This document shows, piece by piece, positions 35,442 to 46,915 of a stretch of 64,000 nucleotides of DNA (positions are counted from its first letter, which is position 1; each line of letters starts with the position of its first letter). The DNA lies in contig NGBS01000872.1 in assembly GCA_002245135.1 (NCBI GenBank), positions 124,001-188,000 of the forward strand, given 5' to 3'. This DNA is from Proteromonas lacertae (Eukaryota; Sar; Bigyra; Opalinata; Proteromonadidae). The notes beneath the pieces were generated by a model. That model searched no databases. It was not told the DNA's origin and saw only the letters and a list, made by a program, of their open reading frames with translations. A program made the position numbers and the translations under genes.

Positions 35442-37182
35442 ATGTTTTTAATCTTTTTTTTCTTCTTATATCTCTCAATAAATCGTATTAATACATTTTG
35501 ATTTAAATTTTCATAGTCGTCAATGCTCGTTTACAGTATGAAGCAAAGATGTATTGGCGTTATTCTTTTGATAACTCCTACTACCATTTATGGGAACCGC
35601 CTACAGAAATTGTGACTGATTTTACTGAAAGGTATTATAAAGGAACATTTGAATTGTATAATATGGAGACAATCTATACTTTTAACTTCACTTTCTCAAA
35701 AGAAGGAGACTTTATGATAAAAATCAATGATAACATAATATTCAAAGATAAATCTAGTGGAAAGAAAGATTTTCTAATCCAAGGTCGCTTTTCAAGTTTG
35801 AAAGAAGGAATAAACACAATTTGGATAGAACAACATGGAAACTCCTTAAATCGAACTGATTTTGTACCTCATTCAATGAGATTTGACCACCAGCCAGATA
35901 TGTATATAAGAGAATATGATTATTCTCCCTCTGCAATTGGTTTACCTCCTTTATCTGAATCTGATGTATTATTAATGAAAGACAATGAATCAAGTACATC
36001 TTATAGAGTTAATGCCGGAATTCCATTTAATTTCACATTCCTAGATAAGAATCTCTATTCAATATTTACTTACTTAGTAATTGAACCAAATAAATGTGAA
36101 AATTATCCAAAAGAAATAATATTATATGGAGTAGTAGAAGGTGAAATTCATCCTGAACCATTACATCGAACAACGTTAGGATGTAGTGTGCATAATGAAA
36201 ATCGAATATATTTATCATTTGAAAGTTATAATAGAATCTATACATCGTATATGTTATCTGTTTTATCCACTCAAACTTGTTCATCTGCAGTTTGTAATAT
36301 TGAAATAGGTGAATTGCGATTTTATATGCAAAATCGTGAAAGTGAAGAAGAAAGTAAAGTGAATATAGCAGCCGCAATAACAATTCCGTTAGTGGTTGTA
36401 GTGATATTAATCGTGGCAATAGTAGTATGGTTATATTATGAAGCAGAATTTACTACTTGGTTACCTGGATCTAAAGCATATAAAAACAAGAAGAGAGAAG
36501 AAGAAATCGAAAGAATGATGAAAGAACCTGAATCAACAGAATTATTAAGTGATAATAATAATAATAATAATATGTCAATAAATAATAATCGAAATATTCC
36601 ACCTCCAGCTCCACCTATCCATCATCCTCGTCGAGAATTTATAGAGAAAGAATACAATAAGAAGATCGAAGAAGAAGGTTTTAATTTAACTCCTGAAGAA
36701 AGACAAAGACAACAAGAGAAGAAACATAAGAGAATAATCGAATTGAAGAGACAAAATCTTCAAATTTGTAGTGATTTATTACTAGCTACTTCCTCTAAAT
36801 TGTTGAGTATATCTGAATTACTTGAAAAACCAAATGATTCTCAATTGACAATATTGAGTGATTTTGTGAAATTATGTGGAGTTGATTCCTCGAAGTTAAT
36901 GATAGGAAATAGTGGTGGTTATTCTTGGTATAAATTAAAGAAATTATTTGATGAAGAATTGATTGAAAGTTTTGAAAAACTTGATCCATTTAAAGTGACC
37001 AATCCTCCTAGTTTATCCAATTTGATGCATATAAATGTATATATATATATATATGTTTTGTTATTATAATTTAATAGTTGAAAGATATAGTAGATCCTGA
37101 GATTAATATGTATGAGTTGATCTATAACTATTTGCGAGCATTGGCTGAATATAATGCTTCTATAAATGCAAAGATAGTTTAA
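35442..37182 (+). CDS. single-pass type I membrane protein, receptor-like
   Basis: Three exons (introns 32 and about 42 nt) give about 554 residues. The first exon encodes a signal peptide (MFLIFFFFLYLSIN, then VNA). The ~280-residue ectodomain is beta-rich with several N-glycosylation sequons (FNFTF, NRTDF) and resembles a PA14/GLEYA-like fold at its start (ETIYTFNFTFSKEGDF, INTIWIEQHG). One strong transmembrane helix follows (IPLVVVVILIVAIVVWLYY). The ~220-residue cytoplasmic tail is charged, with a poly-Asn run, PPPAPP and a helical C-terminal domain. No kinase or known signalling domain is seen. A surface receptor or adhesin is a guess. Confidence 0.75.
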
Positions 37183-37361
37183 AATGAAAATAATTATTTA
37201 ATTTGTATTATTTTATATATTCTATTCTCTTTATTCATTTTTTTTATTTGTTGGTGTTTATTTGTTGAATAATGATTAAAAGAAAAGAATAATAAAAGAG
37301 AAGTAGGCTTGATTCTTATTTGACAATCCAAATTTTGATTTTCAATTTAATCAACACCATA

Positions 37362-39490
37362 ATGAAAATATCTAAAGATTTAGGTGATAATGGGTATTTA
37401 TGTATGTGATATATTTGATATAGACTATTATTGAATATGATCGAGTTTGGTTTGAGTGATTTTAGTTTGAGACTAGGAAATGGTGAAAATCTGAATGGAA
37501 TCAAATCAATTTTGTGTTATTCAAATGAAATATTTCGAAAAGTGTTAGAAGATCCTCAAGTAGAAGATCCTGTTCCTTTGTCAGAAAACATAAGTAAAGA
37601 AAGTATGTTGATGTTATTCCAATACTATGGAGGTGGTGTAGTAGAAATCCATGAAGAAAATGTTTGTAGTTTGCTGTTATTGAGTTTATATTACAATGAG
37701 AAAGAATTATTTAATAGATTAAAAGATTATACAATAAATCACATGAATGAAATAATTGTTAAAGATTTACTAAACAATGTAATGAATGTAGAAATGTTGA
37801 ATGAATTATACAGTTTATGTGATCTATATATTCGAGATAATCTATATATGATGATAGAAACTGAAATAATGAATGAAATCTGTTTAGATGGTTTAAAACA
37901 CATATTGAGTTTAGATAATGTATTGATTGTAAATGAGAATATGTTATTGAATAGTTTGTTGAGATATTATAAAATGAGGAAGAATGAGATCGAAAAATGT
38001 GTAGAAAATAAGAATGAATTTAATGAATTACTTGAATATGTGAATTGGAAAAAAGTGAATTATGAAATAGTTTCATTTGACGAATTGAAAGAATTTGAAA
38101 ATCTTCAAGAAATCACAATAAAGTTATCAAAATGTAATGTTAGTCATAAATATTGTTCAATTCCGAAATTATCCAATTCTAAATTCCAATCAATACTTCA
38201 AAAATACTATTTAAATCCAGAATTACTGAATAGATTTGAAAGTATAATTTATTATTGTTATTATTATTATAAATAGAAGAAAATCTATATGAGATGTACA
38301 AAATAGTTACAGATGAAGATATAAAGCTAATATTAGAATGTGATGATATAAAGTTGATAAAAATCCTGTTAATAATTCTAATGAGATTAAAACATGAATA
38401 TGAAATTCCTAAAAATCAAAAATGGAAATCGCTTATTGATATAGCAAGAAGTATAGAGAATGATAATCATAAAAATGAAGAAATGAATATGGAAAGTCTA
38501 TCATATTTCATTGATGGTATAATATTATATAATATTTTTTATTGAAATAGGTAAATGTGTTGATATAATTTGTGAAACATGTGGATATGAGATTCTTTTA
38601 AAACTGTTGAATGTTGAATCATTATCTAGTGACAAATGTGATTTAATAATCAATTATGTAAAAGAAAATGAAATGATAGAAAGTGAAGAAATAATAAATT
38701 AGTGATAAAAGAAATAATGAAAGAAGTAAAGACTAGATTATTAATGCATCCATTAACAATATTTAAATATGAAAGAAATGAATATGAATATGGAATTAAT
38801 CAGAATATTCCAATAAAATGTGAATTTGATGGAGAAGAGTGTGAATTTTCAGTTAAACCATCATTACCAAATGGTTTAATATTGAATGAGAAAACAGGTG
38901 AAATAAGTGGAAAAGTGAATGAAGAAATGAATAAAAGTGAATATGAAATAGAATGTAAACAAATGAATATAAAAAAGACATTCAAAATATCACTAGAAAT
39001 AATAAAAGTGATATTCATTAAAAATTATAAAAGTGGTGGAATGTCAATAAGTGAAAATGGCAGAAAATTAACATGTAATGATGGTAATTATAACCATTGT
39101 TATTTGAATATGAAACTAGAAAAGAATATTTATCATTTAAGATATAAATCTACATTTATTAACAACCATCGTCCAGGATTTGGAGTTTCAGCAATCAATA
39201 ATTACAGTGGATATGAATATTATAAACATCAATCATGTTTAACAATATGGATTCAAAATTCAACCCAATTATTTGGATCAAACCAAGTTACTAATCCTAA
39301 TTATGCAAACCACAATGGAGATGAATATGAGTATGTTGTGAATATGAAAGAAAGAACAATATCAATAAAACAAAATAATGGAGAAGAATATCAAATATTC
39401 AGAAATATTCCTTCACCATTATATCCGTTTGTTGCTATGGATTATGATAATGAACATATCGAATTATTATCAGTGTTAATTGAAGATTAA
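37362..39490 (+). CDS. BTB-BACK-HePIG-SPRY protein, copy 2
   Basis: Same layout as 12062-14132 and about 95% alike by eye, including introns and about 57 bp of upstream DNA. Exon 1 MKISKDLGDNG; BTB domain (FSLRLGNGENLN...), BACK-like helices; then a putative-Ig HePIG domain (IPIKCEFDGEECEF, PSLPNGLILNEKTGEISG) and a SPRY-like C-terminus (VVNMKERTISIKQNN, RNIPSPLYPF). Introns of about 30-35 nt separate the BACK exons. One frame break lies near 38695-38702, where one extra T would restore the reading frame; it may be an assembly error or early decay. BTB domains recruit Cullin-3, with SPRY as a possible substrate binder. Confidence 0.7.
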
Positions 39491-39538
39491 AACAAAATAT
39501 TTCATTTTTATTATTTTTGTTGGATTTCCTTCATAAAA

Positions 39539-39631
39539 TCAGAGTGTGTGACATGCGTAACAAGATTTGTGATCGTCACTTGATTTCATATTGAATTCTA
39601 CACCACGTAGATCAACTTTTTCACTCATCAT
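39539..39631 (-). CDS. possible 30-residue microprotein
   Basis: A small intact frame ATGATG...TGA in the gap between copy 2 and NPL4. The product contains MSEKVDLRGVEFNMKSS and ends CYACHTL, with a CxxC pair. The amino-acid composition looks coding, but the length gives little statistical weight. Could be the remains of a larger gene. Confidence 0.2.
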   Translation of the reverse strand: MMSEKVDLRGVEFNMKSSDDHKSCYACHTL

Positions 39632-39800
39632 GTGGTTAAGAACCAGAAGGATCAAAAAAAACTAGTCAGTTTGAGATAAAGTATAACAAAAAGAAGTGAT
39701 ATAATTTATGGGATTTTGAGAAAAGAATATTTTTTCTTTTCTATTTTTCTTCATATATTTCAATTCATTTTAATTTTTATTACATTCATATTAGTAATCA

Positions 39801-41603
39801 ATGTCAATTATTGTCAGACTAAGAACAACAGAAAAAATGGAGCGATTCGAGATTTCTCCAGAGAAACCTTTGTCTCAGTTCAAAGATATGATTAAACAGA
39901 ATATTCATAGGCCGATAGACAAATTATCACTAGATACAAATGGAAGAAATGTTTTATCAGATGATAAAAGGAGTCTAAAAAGTTATGGCATATCTAATGG
40001 CACAATTGTTTATATGATTGGACCCCATTTAGATGAAGCTAAAATAGAACAGAAAGCAAGAACATTTGATGAAGAAGAAGAAGATGTATAGATATATTAT
40101 GGCTTATTATTTATAGACACTTTTACTCACTCATAGATTATCTGCAAAATGCAATCATGGTCCAAGAGGCAAATGTGTCAATTGTATTCCTGTTACACCA
40201 GCATCTGAAGACAATCATCGATGTAATCATGGTCCAGGAGGTAAATGTATTTATTGTACCAACAGTAAAGGTGAAGATATCGAATGGTTATGCAATCATC
40301 CGCCAGATCAAATGTGCAGCAATTGTATGCCAATAGCCAAGGATGAGAAAGTAGAGTTAGAGATGTTATGTCTTCATGGTGATAATGCTGTATGTACAAA
40401 CTGCTTACCTCCACCACCAGTGTCAAATGCTCCTCATATATCATATCAACAATATATTAATGATGAATTATCATTATGTCAGCATCCACATGATGGTAAG
40501 AATATTTGTGTACATTGTATTCCACCTGAAGAGATTAATTATAAAATTAAGTATAATTATCACTTATATTATATATTATTTATAGAAAGGGATGTACTCG
40601 TCATCCACCATATCCAAATGGACTATGTAGTGCATGTGAACCACCACCCGCAACATTAAAAAGACAAAAATACAGACATGTCGATTATGTTGAATTTTTA
40701 CATGTTGATGCATTTAATAAATTCTTATTGCCATGGAGTAACACTGGTAGAATATGTCAAAGAATAGGTATAATGATTGGCCGATTTGAGGATGATCCAA
40801 ACTATCAAGATGGTAAGAAAGCTGTAGTACAAGAAATATATGAACCAAATCAAGACTTTAGTAATGGAAAAATAACACTATTAGATGATGGTTTATTAGA
40901 TTTAGCAATGCCTTATTTAGACCAATTAGGATTACAACCTGTTGGATGGATATTTACACACGAAACGAGAGATTATGTGATTGGAAGTGATGAAATGGAA
41001 ATGATTTATAAAATGCAATCTACCTATAAGAATAAGAAAACAGGTTTGTCTGAGTTTGTCACAGTTGCTGTTAGTTATAATGATAAGACCAATCAAGTAG
41101 CTCCAGAGGCATTTATGTTATCTGATCAAGGAATGGCTCTATATAGAGATGAAATAATAGGAGTAAGTTCAGATCCGCATGTTTGTGTAGTAAGAAAACC
41201 AAAAAGTAAATATGATTATGTAACTACAGTGTTAAGAAATGATAAAGAATTAGGAACTCAACCTTGTACAAAATTTGAACCTGAATTTCTATTGGTTGTT
41301 GTAAATTGTGGTGCTCCAAAAGTTATGGATAACCGATGTTATATATATCCTTATGAAGATTTTACACCATTACACCGAGATGTATTTGGCGAACTACCAA
41401 GTGATGATGAGTTTGCATCTTGTTTAAGGAGAAGACAGAAAGAGAGTGAGAAATGGAAATTATTTGGTGATTTTCATATGTTTATGTATGCTTTAGGCAA
41501 TTATGAGGAGACTTTCATGAAGAGTGTTAATAAAATGATTAAAAATAGAAGTAAAGATTATATAGATGATGTTGATACATTTGTATTGTCATTACTTCAA
41601 TAA
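39801..41603 (+). CDS. NPLOC4: NPL4, p97/CDC48 ubiquitin cofactor, with expanded zinc repeats
   Basis: Three exons (introns 31 and 35 nt) give about 578 residues. Residues 1-80 are a ubiquitin-like N-terminal domain (MSIIVRLRTTEKMERFEI). A zinc region follows with six tandem units: CNHGPRGKCVNC, CNHGPGGKCIYC, CNHPPDQMCSNC, CLHGDNAVCTNC, CQHPHDGKNICVHC, CTRHPPYPNGLCSAC. Canonical NPL4 motifs come next: RQKYRHVDYVEFLHVDAF, GWIFTHETRDYV, and the MPN-like core QGMALYRDEI. NPL4 with UFD1 delivers ubiquitinated proteins to CDC48. There is no C-terminal RanBP2-type finger. The extra Cys/His repeats are unusual. Confidence 0.92.
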
Positions 41604-41706
41604 AAGTGTTTTTTTCTTTTATATTCCATTATTATTATATATTTACATTGTTTTTTGTGATTAATTTGTTGAAAATAATGAAATACATAATTTAAACAAG
41701 TAAAAA

Positions 41707-42627
41707 TTAAATAATTACTAATATAAACAATACGATCATTACACAAAACATTAAAATAACAGCCCAAATTTGACAACGATCTAAATATCAATAATTAACA
41801 AAGATAAATATAAATATAAATATACTATCTGTTTTTAATATTTTACCTATTCTAGTAGTAGCTGTATCTACACCCCATTGTGCTAATCCTACCTCTCGAT
41901 CAATATCTTCTATCAAATTCCCCTGCTCTTCAATATTATCGTGTATATTATGTGCAATATCATCTATACGAATTAAACTATCATTTAGAACTTCTAAACA
42001 CTGATCTTGTTCTTTAATTTTCAACTAATTATATAGAATGTAATAAAAGAAACAATACTTTTTGCGCTTCTAACATATTGTCAACTGTTTTATCAGAATC
42101 TCCTTGATACTCCTTTGCCTTTCGTTCTAATTTCAATAATTTCTATATTAATTATTTCTTATATTGTATATACATTTTTATTCTGTCTATCAAGCATATT
42201 CCCCGTTTCTGTCATACCAACTCGAATATCCTTTATTCTCTTACGACATTTTCTTATGAATTTTGCTCTTAACTGCATTTCATCTTGAGTTAAATGTTTT
42301 AATTTTGGATCGTTTTGATGACTTTTTGCATATTCTATTGTTTTTGATAATTCACTTAATCCCTTTTCTGTTCGCTGTAGTTCTTTTAACAAAACTATTA
42401 AAAAATATATAAGAAAAATATACATGTTGTGTCTTGTCTAAATTTAGGAAGTATAGCTGATGAACTATAGTCTCCTGATAGTTCTTCCTTCCATTTAACA
42501 AAGACTTCGTTTATTTTAGAGAGTTTACCATCAAGGTCACTATAAACATAAAGATATCGCTTATATACTCTCGAACAGCATAGTATGGATCACCAGAAAA
42601 ATCAACTGTCTTATCTATCCCTGACAT
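41707..42627 (-). CDS. syntaxin-6/SYP6-like Qc-SNARE
   Basis: Six exons (introns 28-45 nt) give about 250 residues. An N-terminal Habc-like three-helix domain (DPYYAVRDDLDGKL, FVKWKEELSGDYS) is followed by the SNARE motif (IRIDDIAHNIHDNIEEQG with the central Gln, then LIEDIDREVGLAQ). A C-terminal membrane anchor CQIWAVILMFCVMIVLFILV ends the protein. This is the syntaxin-6/10, SYP6/Tlg1 layout, which acts in fusion between endosomes and the trans-Golgi. The start codon is 73 bp from divergent SPC25. Confidence 0.88.
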
Positions 42628-42700
42628 TGTGAAAGAATGAAGAAAAGAAAAATATTCAAGCCTTTCTCAAACATTTATTTTATTTAAATTTAAAATTTGA
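42628..42700. promoter_or_regulatory. 73-bp bidirectional promoter
   Basis: The gap between the SNARE and SPC25 ATGs contains TCAAGCCTTTCTCAAAC (42656-42672), one of the clearest copies of the paired CAAGC and CTCAAAC elements in this window. Function inferred. Confidence 0.5.
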
Positions 42701-43491
42701 ATGGATCCTAATGAATTGGCAAATGAATTGAAGGATGTATCTGATAAATTAGACATTTGGGTGGAAAATACTTTGACAGCAATACAAACTAAAGTAGAAA
42801 ATCAAGAATGTATGTTGAAAAACTTAGAAGGTATTAATATTTTTCATTTTTATGTACTAATAGACAAAATAAATGAACTAAAAACTAATAAAGAAAATTT
42901 GGCATCTAAAGAAAACAAAATAAAGGAAAGTGACTCAGAAACAGCTCAAAGAGTAGCACAAGTTCGTGCTGAAATACAATCACTTCGAGTATCAGTTTTA
43001 AGAGTATATCTTGTAGTTGAAAAAAGAAGAATTACCAAATCAGTTAAATGGATTAAGAAAAGCACTAAATGACAAAATGACTGAAGTTTTGGAGAATAAA
43101 AAGAGTATTTTAAAATATTTTAATTTTACATCAGATATATCTACAATACACAAAGAAAAATCAGAAAATCTTGATTCTATTTTATCTCAAATAGCATCCT
43201 ACCGTAATCAGTTAGGATTAGATATACAAAAGCCAACAGATGATACAATTAGATTTAGATTTACCTCAATAAACCCAGAAAATGAAGATCAACCTTATTC
43301 AGTCACTTTGAAGTTGTTAAAATCAAATGAATATACTAGTATATTTCTTTATATATTTGTTATATATTATAGTATATGATTGTAAACCGTCGATAGATTC
43401 TATAGGAAGTATTGTGGATGAGTTGAATGCATCTAACGATATATTGAAATTTTTATCAACTGTGAGACTATGTTTTAGAGCAACTATATAA
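42701..43491 (+). CDS. SPC25: kinetochore protein SPC25
   Basis: Four exons give about 230 residues. The N-terminal two thirds are coiled coil (LDIWVENTLTAIQTK, KINELKTNKENLASKE). The C-terminal globular RWD-like domain reads TIRFRFTSINPENEDQPYSV, then after the last intron IYDCKPSIDSI and VDELNASNDILKFLSTVR, the expected SPC25 pattern. SPC25 pairs with SPC24 to anchor the NDC80 complex at kinetochores. One intron (28 nt, donor GTATCAG) lies within the coiled coil and is chosen because reading through it ends early. Confidence 0.82.
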
Positions 43492-43680
43492 TACTATCAA
43501 TATATTTATTTTTTGATTATTTTTTGTGAATTTGTTTTATTTTATAAATACTGTTGTTGAATTGTTATTTATCAACATTCATATATTCATAATGTAAATA
43601 ATAATTGAATATGAACAACCAGAGCGGAAGGTTTGACAAACTGTCGTGTTTTTTTATCCTTTATTTTCTTGCGTATAATA

Positions 43681-44789
43681 ATGAATTTAGATATTTTAAA
43701 TGCATCAGTATCATTTATTATGTTATTTAAATAGAATGCACCAGATAATGAAGTTCCAGAGAGAGAATGTAAGATAGTTTGTTTGAATTGTTGTTAGTTT
43801 GGAAAAAATACAATCCATTTAGATATATAAGGTTTTATCGTTTAAGTGCACCAATAATTCCATATAATTTCGAAGAAGATAATAGCATTATCGTTTTAGA
43901 TGATGTGTGTAAGACCTATGTTTCTGAAAAAGGTACAGATTTAAAAATAATCGTTAATGATAAATATTTTAGGTGGTAAAATAGCATTACAAAATGTTTC
44001 TTTTAAAATCAAGAAAGGTGAATTTGTGATTATAATGGGTCATTCAGGTTCTGGTAAATCTACGCTATTAAATATAATTGGTACAATTGATCCGCCAACT
44101 CAAGGTAATGTAATAATTGATTCAATTCCAATAAATCACAAAGTATAAAAACATGTATTTATGTCTTATTAGACTAAAGAATATGTAATGGCAAATATTC
44201 GTAGAGATACAATCGGATTTGTATTTCAAAGTTTTAATTTAATCCCCAAACTAAGTGCAATTGAAAATGTAGAACTTCCAATGTTATTACAAAATAAATT
44301 AAGTCACAGTGATAGAAAAGAAAGAGCAAAACAGTTATTAGATGAAATGAAATTATCTCATCGATATGAACATACACTAGTAGAAATGAGTGGAGGTGAA
44401 CAACAAAGAGTTACAATCGCAAGATCACTAGCTAATAAGTTTATATATTATTATTATTATGAAATAGTCCAAAGATATTATTGTTAGATGAACCAACAGG
44501 TGATTTAGATGAATATTCCACCTATTTAGTAATGCAGAAGTTGATGGAATTGAATAATAATGGACTAACAATAGTAATGGTAACTCATAATGAAACTCTA
44601 CAGAATTTAGCAAATAGATTGATATTTATGAAAGGTGGTAAAATAGATCATGAAAGAATAGTCACTAAAGAAGAAAGAGAAATATATATAAAACATATTG
44701 ATGGATATATGCAACAACATGATGGTTTCTTCCCTGATAATCCAGACGATTTTCAAATACCAACTTCAAGCGAAAATGTTTGTGAATGA
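43681..44789 (+). CDS. stand-alone ABC ATPase, MacB/LolD-like
   Basis: Six exons (introns 27-40 nt) give about 318 residues. All ABC motifs are present: Walker [11 protein letters not shown]-loop [10 protein letters not shown], signature MSGGEQQR, Walker [14 protein letters not shown]-loop VTHNE. Order and wording match the bacterial MacB/LolD/FtsE ATPases. There is no transmembrane domain and no permease nearby, so its partner must be encoded elsewhere. The short N-terminal extension is unlike bacterial forms. The five small introns show it is a resident nuclear gene. A cytosolic regulatory role is also possible. Confidence 0.85.
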
Positions 44790-44946
44790 TTATTGTGTTT
44801 TTAGATTTTTTTTTCTAATTAACATTCTCCTAATATTAAAATAGTAAATAATTTGTTATAATAATTGTTTGTTTATAAATAACCCTAAAAACAAACATCA
44901 ATATAGATAAATCAATAGTATAACATATAATTCCGATAAATCAAAA

Positions 44947-45013
44947 GAACACACCATCAAATATACATCACCTTCTCAGGTTTACATGTATATCATCATC
45001 AAATGTGTGCTTC
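44947..45013 (-). promoter_or_regulatory. SECIS element (type 2) in the 3' region of the selenoprotein gene
   Basis: Reading the minus strand: helix I pairs GAAGCACAC (45013-45005) with GTGTGTTC (44954-44947), one G bulged. An internal loop precedes the quartet TGAT (44998-44995) opposite TGAT (44959-44956), giving the non-Watson-Crick UGAU/UGAU core. Helix II is nine pairs (GATATACAT with ATGTATATT). Eleven nt after the quartet come unpaired AA (44983-44982), then a mini-stem ACCT/AGGT capped by GAGA. These are all the elements of a type 2 eukaryotic SECIS, which recruits SBP2 to recode UGA. It begins 78 nt after the stop codon. Confidence 0.85.
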
Positions 45014-45090
45014 CAACCTCTCTCATTACCAGCTATATATGTCATACTAATCGAATATATATATAAGTATTTAATAATAATTATAATAAT

Positions 45091-45784
45091 TTATGATCTT
45101 AACTTCTTCCAAGTCTCTTTAATTGATTTTAACTTAGTAATAATGTTAGCATTCCAGAACACACTGATTCCCAACAATATAAAACCAGCATAAGTAAATA
45201 CAACAGTAAATATCCATCCAACTACACTCAAACAACCATACACTTCTTCATGACATCCAAATCTATATTGGTTAGATCCTTTCATTTCTGGCCACCATTG
45301 GAGATCTTGCATTACATGTCTTACTTGGTCAGATAATACAAGCGGGAATGCGATTAACATACATACTAAAGGTCCCCATACTTGGAATTTACTTCCCTTT
45401 CTTCGTGCCTTTCCTCTCCATACTAAATACAACACCACAAGTAACATTAGTAAAGTGATTGCAAAACTAATGTAATGACCCACTGAACGAGCAAGGTTGG
45501 AAGTGCTTGCTCCTACAATGGAAAATAAAATAGCAGGCCAACATCATCCGCCGATTAAAGCGGGAATACTGAAAACTAATGTAGCTATTGAAACAATTCT
45601 AAGGAGTTATAACTGATTAAAAATACAATGATCTTCTTTCCTCATTTGGGCCTCTCTCTTCGATTACCGGCTTCTTTCCTCATGCTCCTCCTTCACATCC
45701 TGTTGAAGTAGAGGGAGCCACTGAATAGACTTCCTCTTCAACAGGTTCCGGCTCATCGAGCTGGATCATAAACTTATTACTCAT
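45091..45784 (-). CDS. multi-pass membrane selenoprotein with two selenocysteines
   Basis: Two exons (28-nt intron 45599-45626) give 221 residues if two in-frame TGA codons are read as Sec: U35 (45682-45680, context CEGGA-U-GKKP) and U71 (45546-45544, context ALIGG-U-CWPA). The frame continues without other stops to TAA 45093-45091. About four membrane helices are visible (VSIATLVFSIPALIGG, HYISFAITLLMLLVVLYLVW, VWGPLVCMLIAFPLVL, VVGWIFTVVFTYAGFILLG). U71 is followed by Cys, a redox-type Sec-Cys pair at a membrane edge. The downstream SECIS supports recoding. The family is not identified; it may relate to membrane selenoproteins of other protists. Confidence 0.8.
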
Positions 45785-45945
45785 AATTAGTGCTTGCTCT
45801 CTTTCTTTTTAAATAAAAAATAAAATGAATTTGTGTCTCAAGCAATTGACTTGAGTTCAGTTATCATACGAAAATGATTATTGAGAAAAATATCAAGAAA
45901 AAGGAGAAAATCTACATAACATCATTAACGAATATTTACAAATTA

Positions 45946-46813
45946 TTAATGTAGATTCAAATTAGAAAAAAATTCACTTCTAGTTCTTACATCTCTTTTA
46001 AAACATCCTAAAACTGAACTTGTGGTGGTGGTGCTTCCTATATTTATAATTAATCAAGAAAAATAATACCAGGCTTTTCAACTCCTCTCATTGTCATACA
46101 CATGTGACTATATATTTAAATAAATGAATAACAGATATAGCAATACGTAGCTTCAATAACAACACCAACCCCCAAAGGATGAATGGTATTAAATATGCAC
46201 TGAGCAATCTGTCTTGTTAATCTCTCTTGAATTTGTAATCTTCTTGAGTATGTCTCAGATATTCTAGCTAATTTACTAATTCCCAACACTTTTTTATTTG
46301 GAATATATCCTATATGAACTTTCCCAAAGAAAGGAAGGATATGATGTTCACAAAAGCTATATAATGGAACATCTCTAACAATAACCATCTCATCATGATT
46401 TTCATCGAAGATAGCCTCATTTACAACAGTCTATTTAATTATATATTTGTGTTTTTATTTACGCTGATTGATTCTTTGTAACCTTTTGTGCAAAAAAGTA
46501 ATGCTTTTGCCATTCTTTGTGGAGTTTTTATCAATCCATTTCGTTCAGGATTTTCTCCCATCAACTATAAAAGGAAAGAGTATTTTAACTAAAAATACTT
46601 CTATTATCTTTTTAATATGTTTGGACATTTTCTTGACTCGCTTTTCTTCCGATAAATTTGAATATTTGGACTTTAACAATTAAAACAAGAAATATACTAC
46701 AAATTGTTCACTTTCTGATGAATGTTCATCTGTATCTTTTGGTTGGCTATTATTATGTATTTCTAATGTTATTAATACGTTTTATTCTCTGTAGCCTCTG
46801 ATTTCTTTGACAT
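45946..46813 (-). CDS. GCH1: GTP cyclohydrolase I
   Basis: Seven exons (introns 30-39 nt) give about 222 residues. Family motifs are complete: [41 protein letters not shown], zinc ligands in [31 protein letters not shown], and across the sixth splice [15 protein letters not shown] with the third zinc Cys. It ends [11 protein letters not shown]. The enzyme makes dihydroneopterin triphosphate from GTP, the first step of folate or biopterin synthesis. The N-terminal ~45 residues are charged and variable, as usual. The start is 102 bp from the divergent RING-BRCT gene. Confidence 0.93.
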
Positions 46814-46915
46814 TTAAAATACAATGTTTGATACAAGTTTGGCTGAAAAATGTCCAATCATAGTAAATGAACCAAACCATGTTCGATAATTTTCAAAAAC
46901 CGCGAAATTAAAATT

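Noticed and set aside
43731-43800. Separate small gene upstream of the ABC ATPase
   Set aside because: Two short introns connect this segment to the ATPase frame without gaps.
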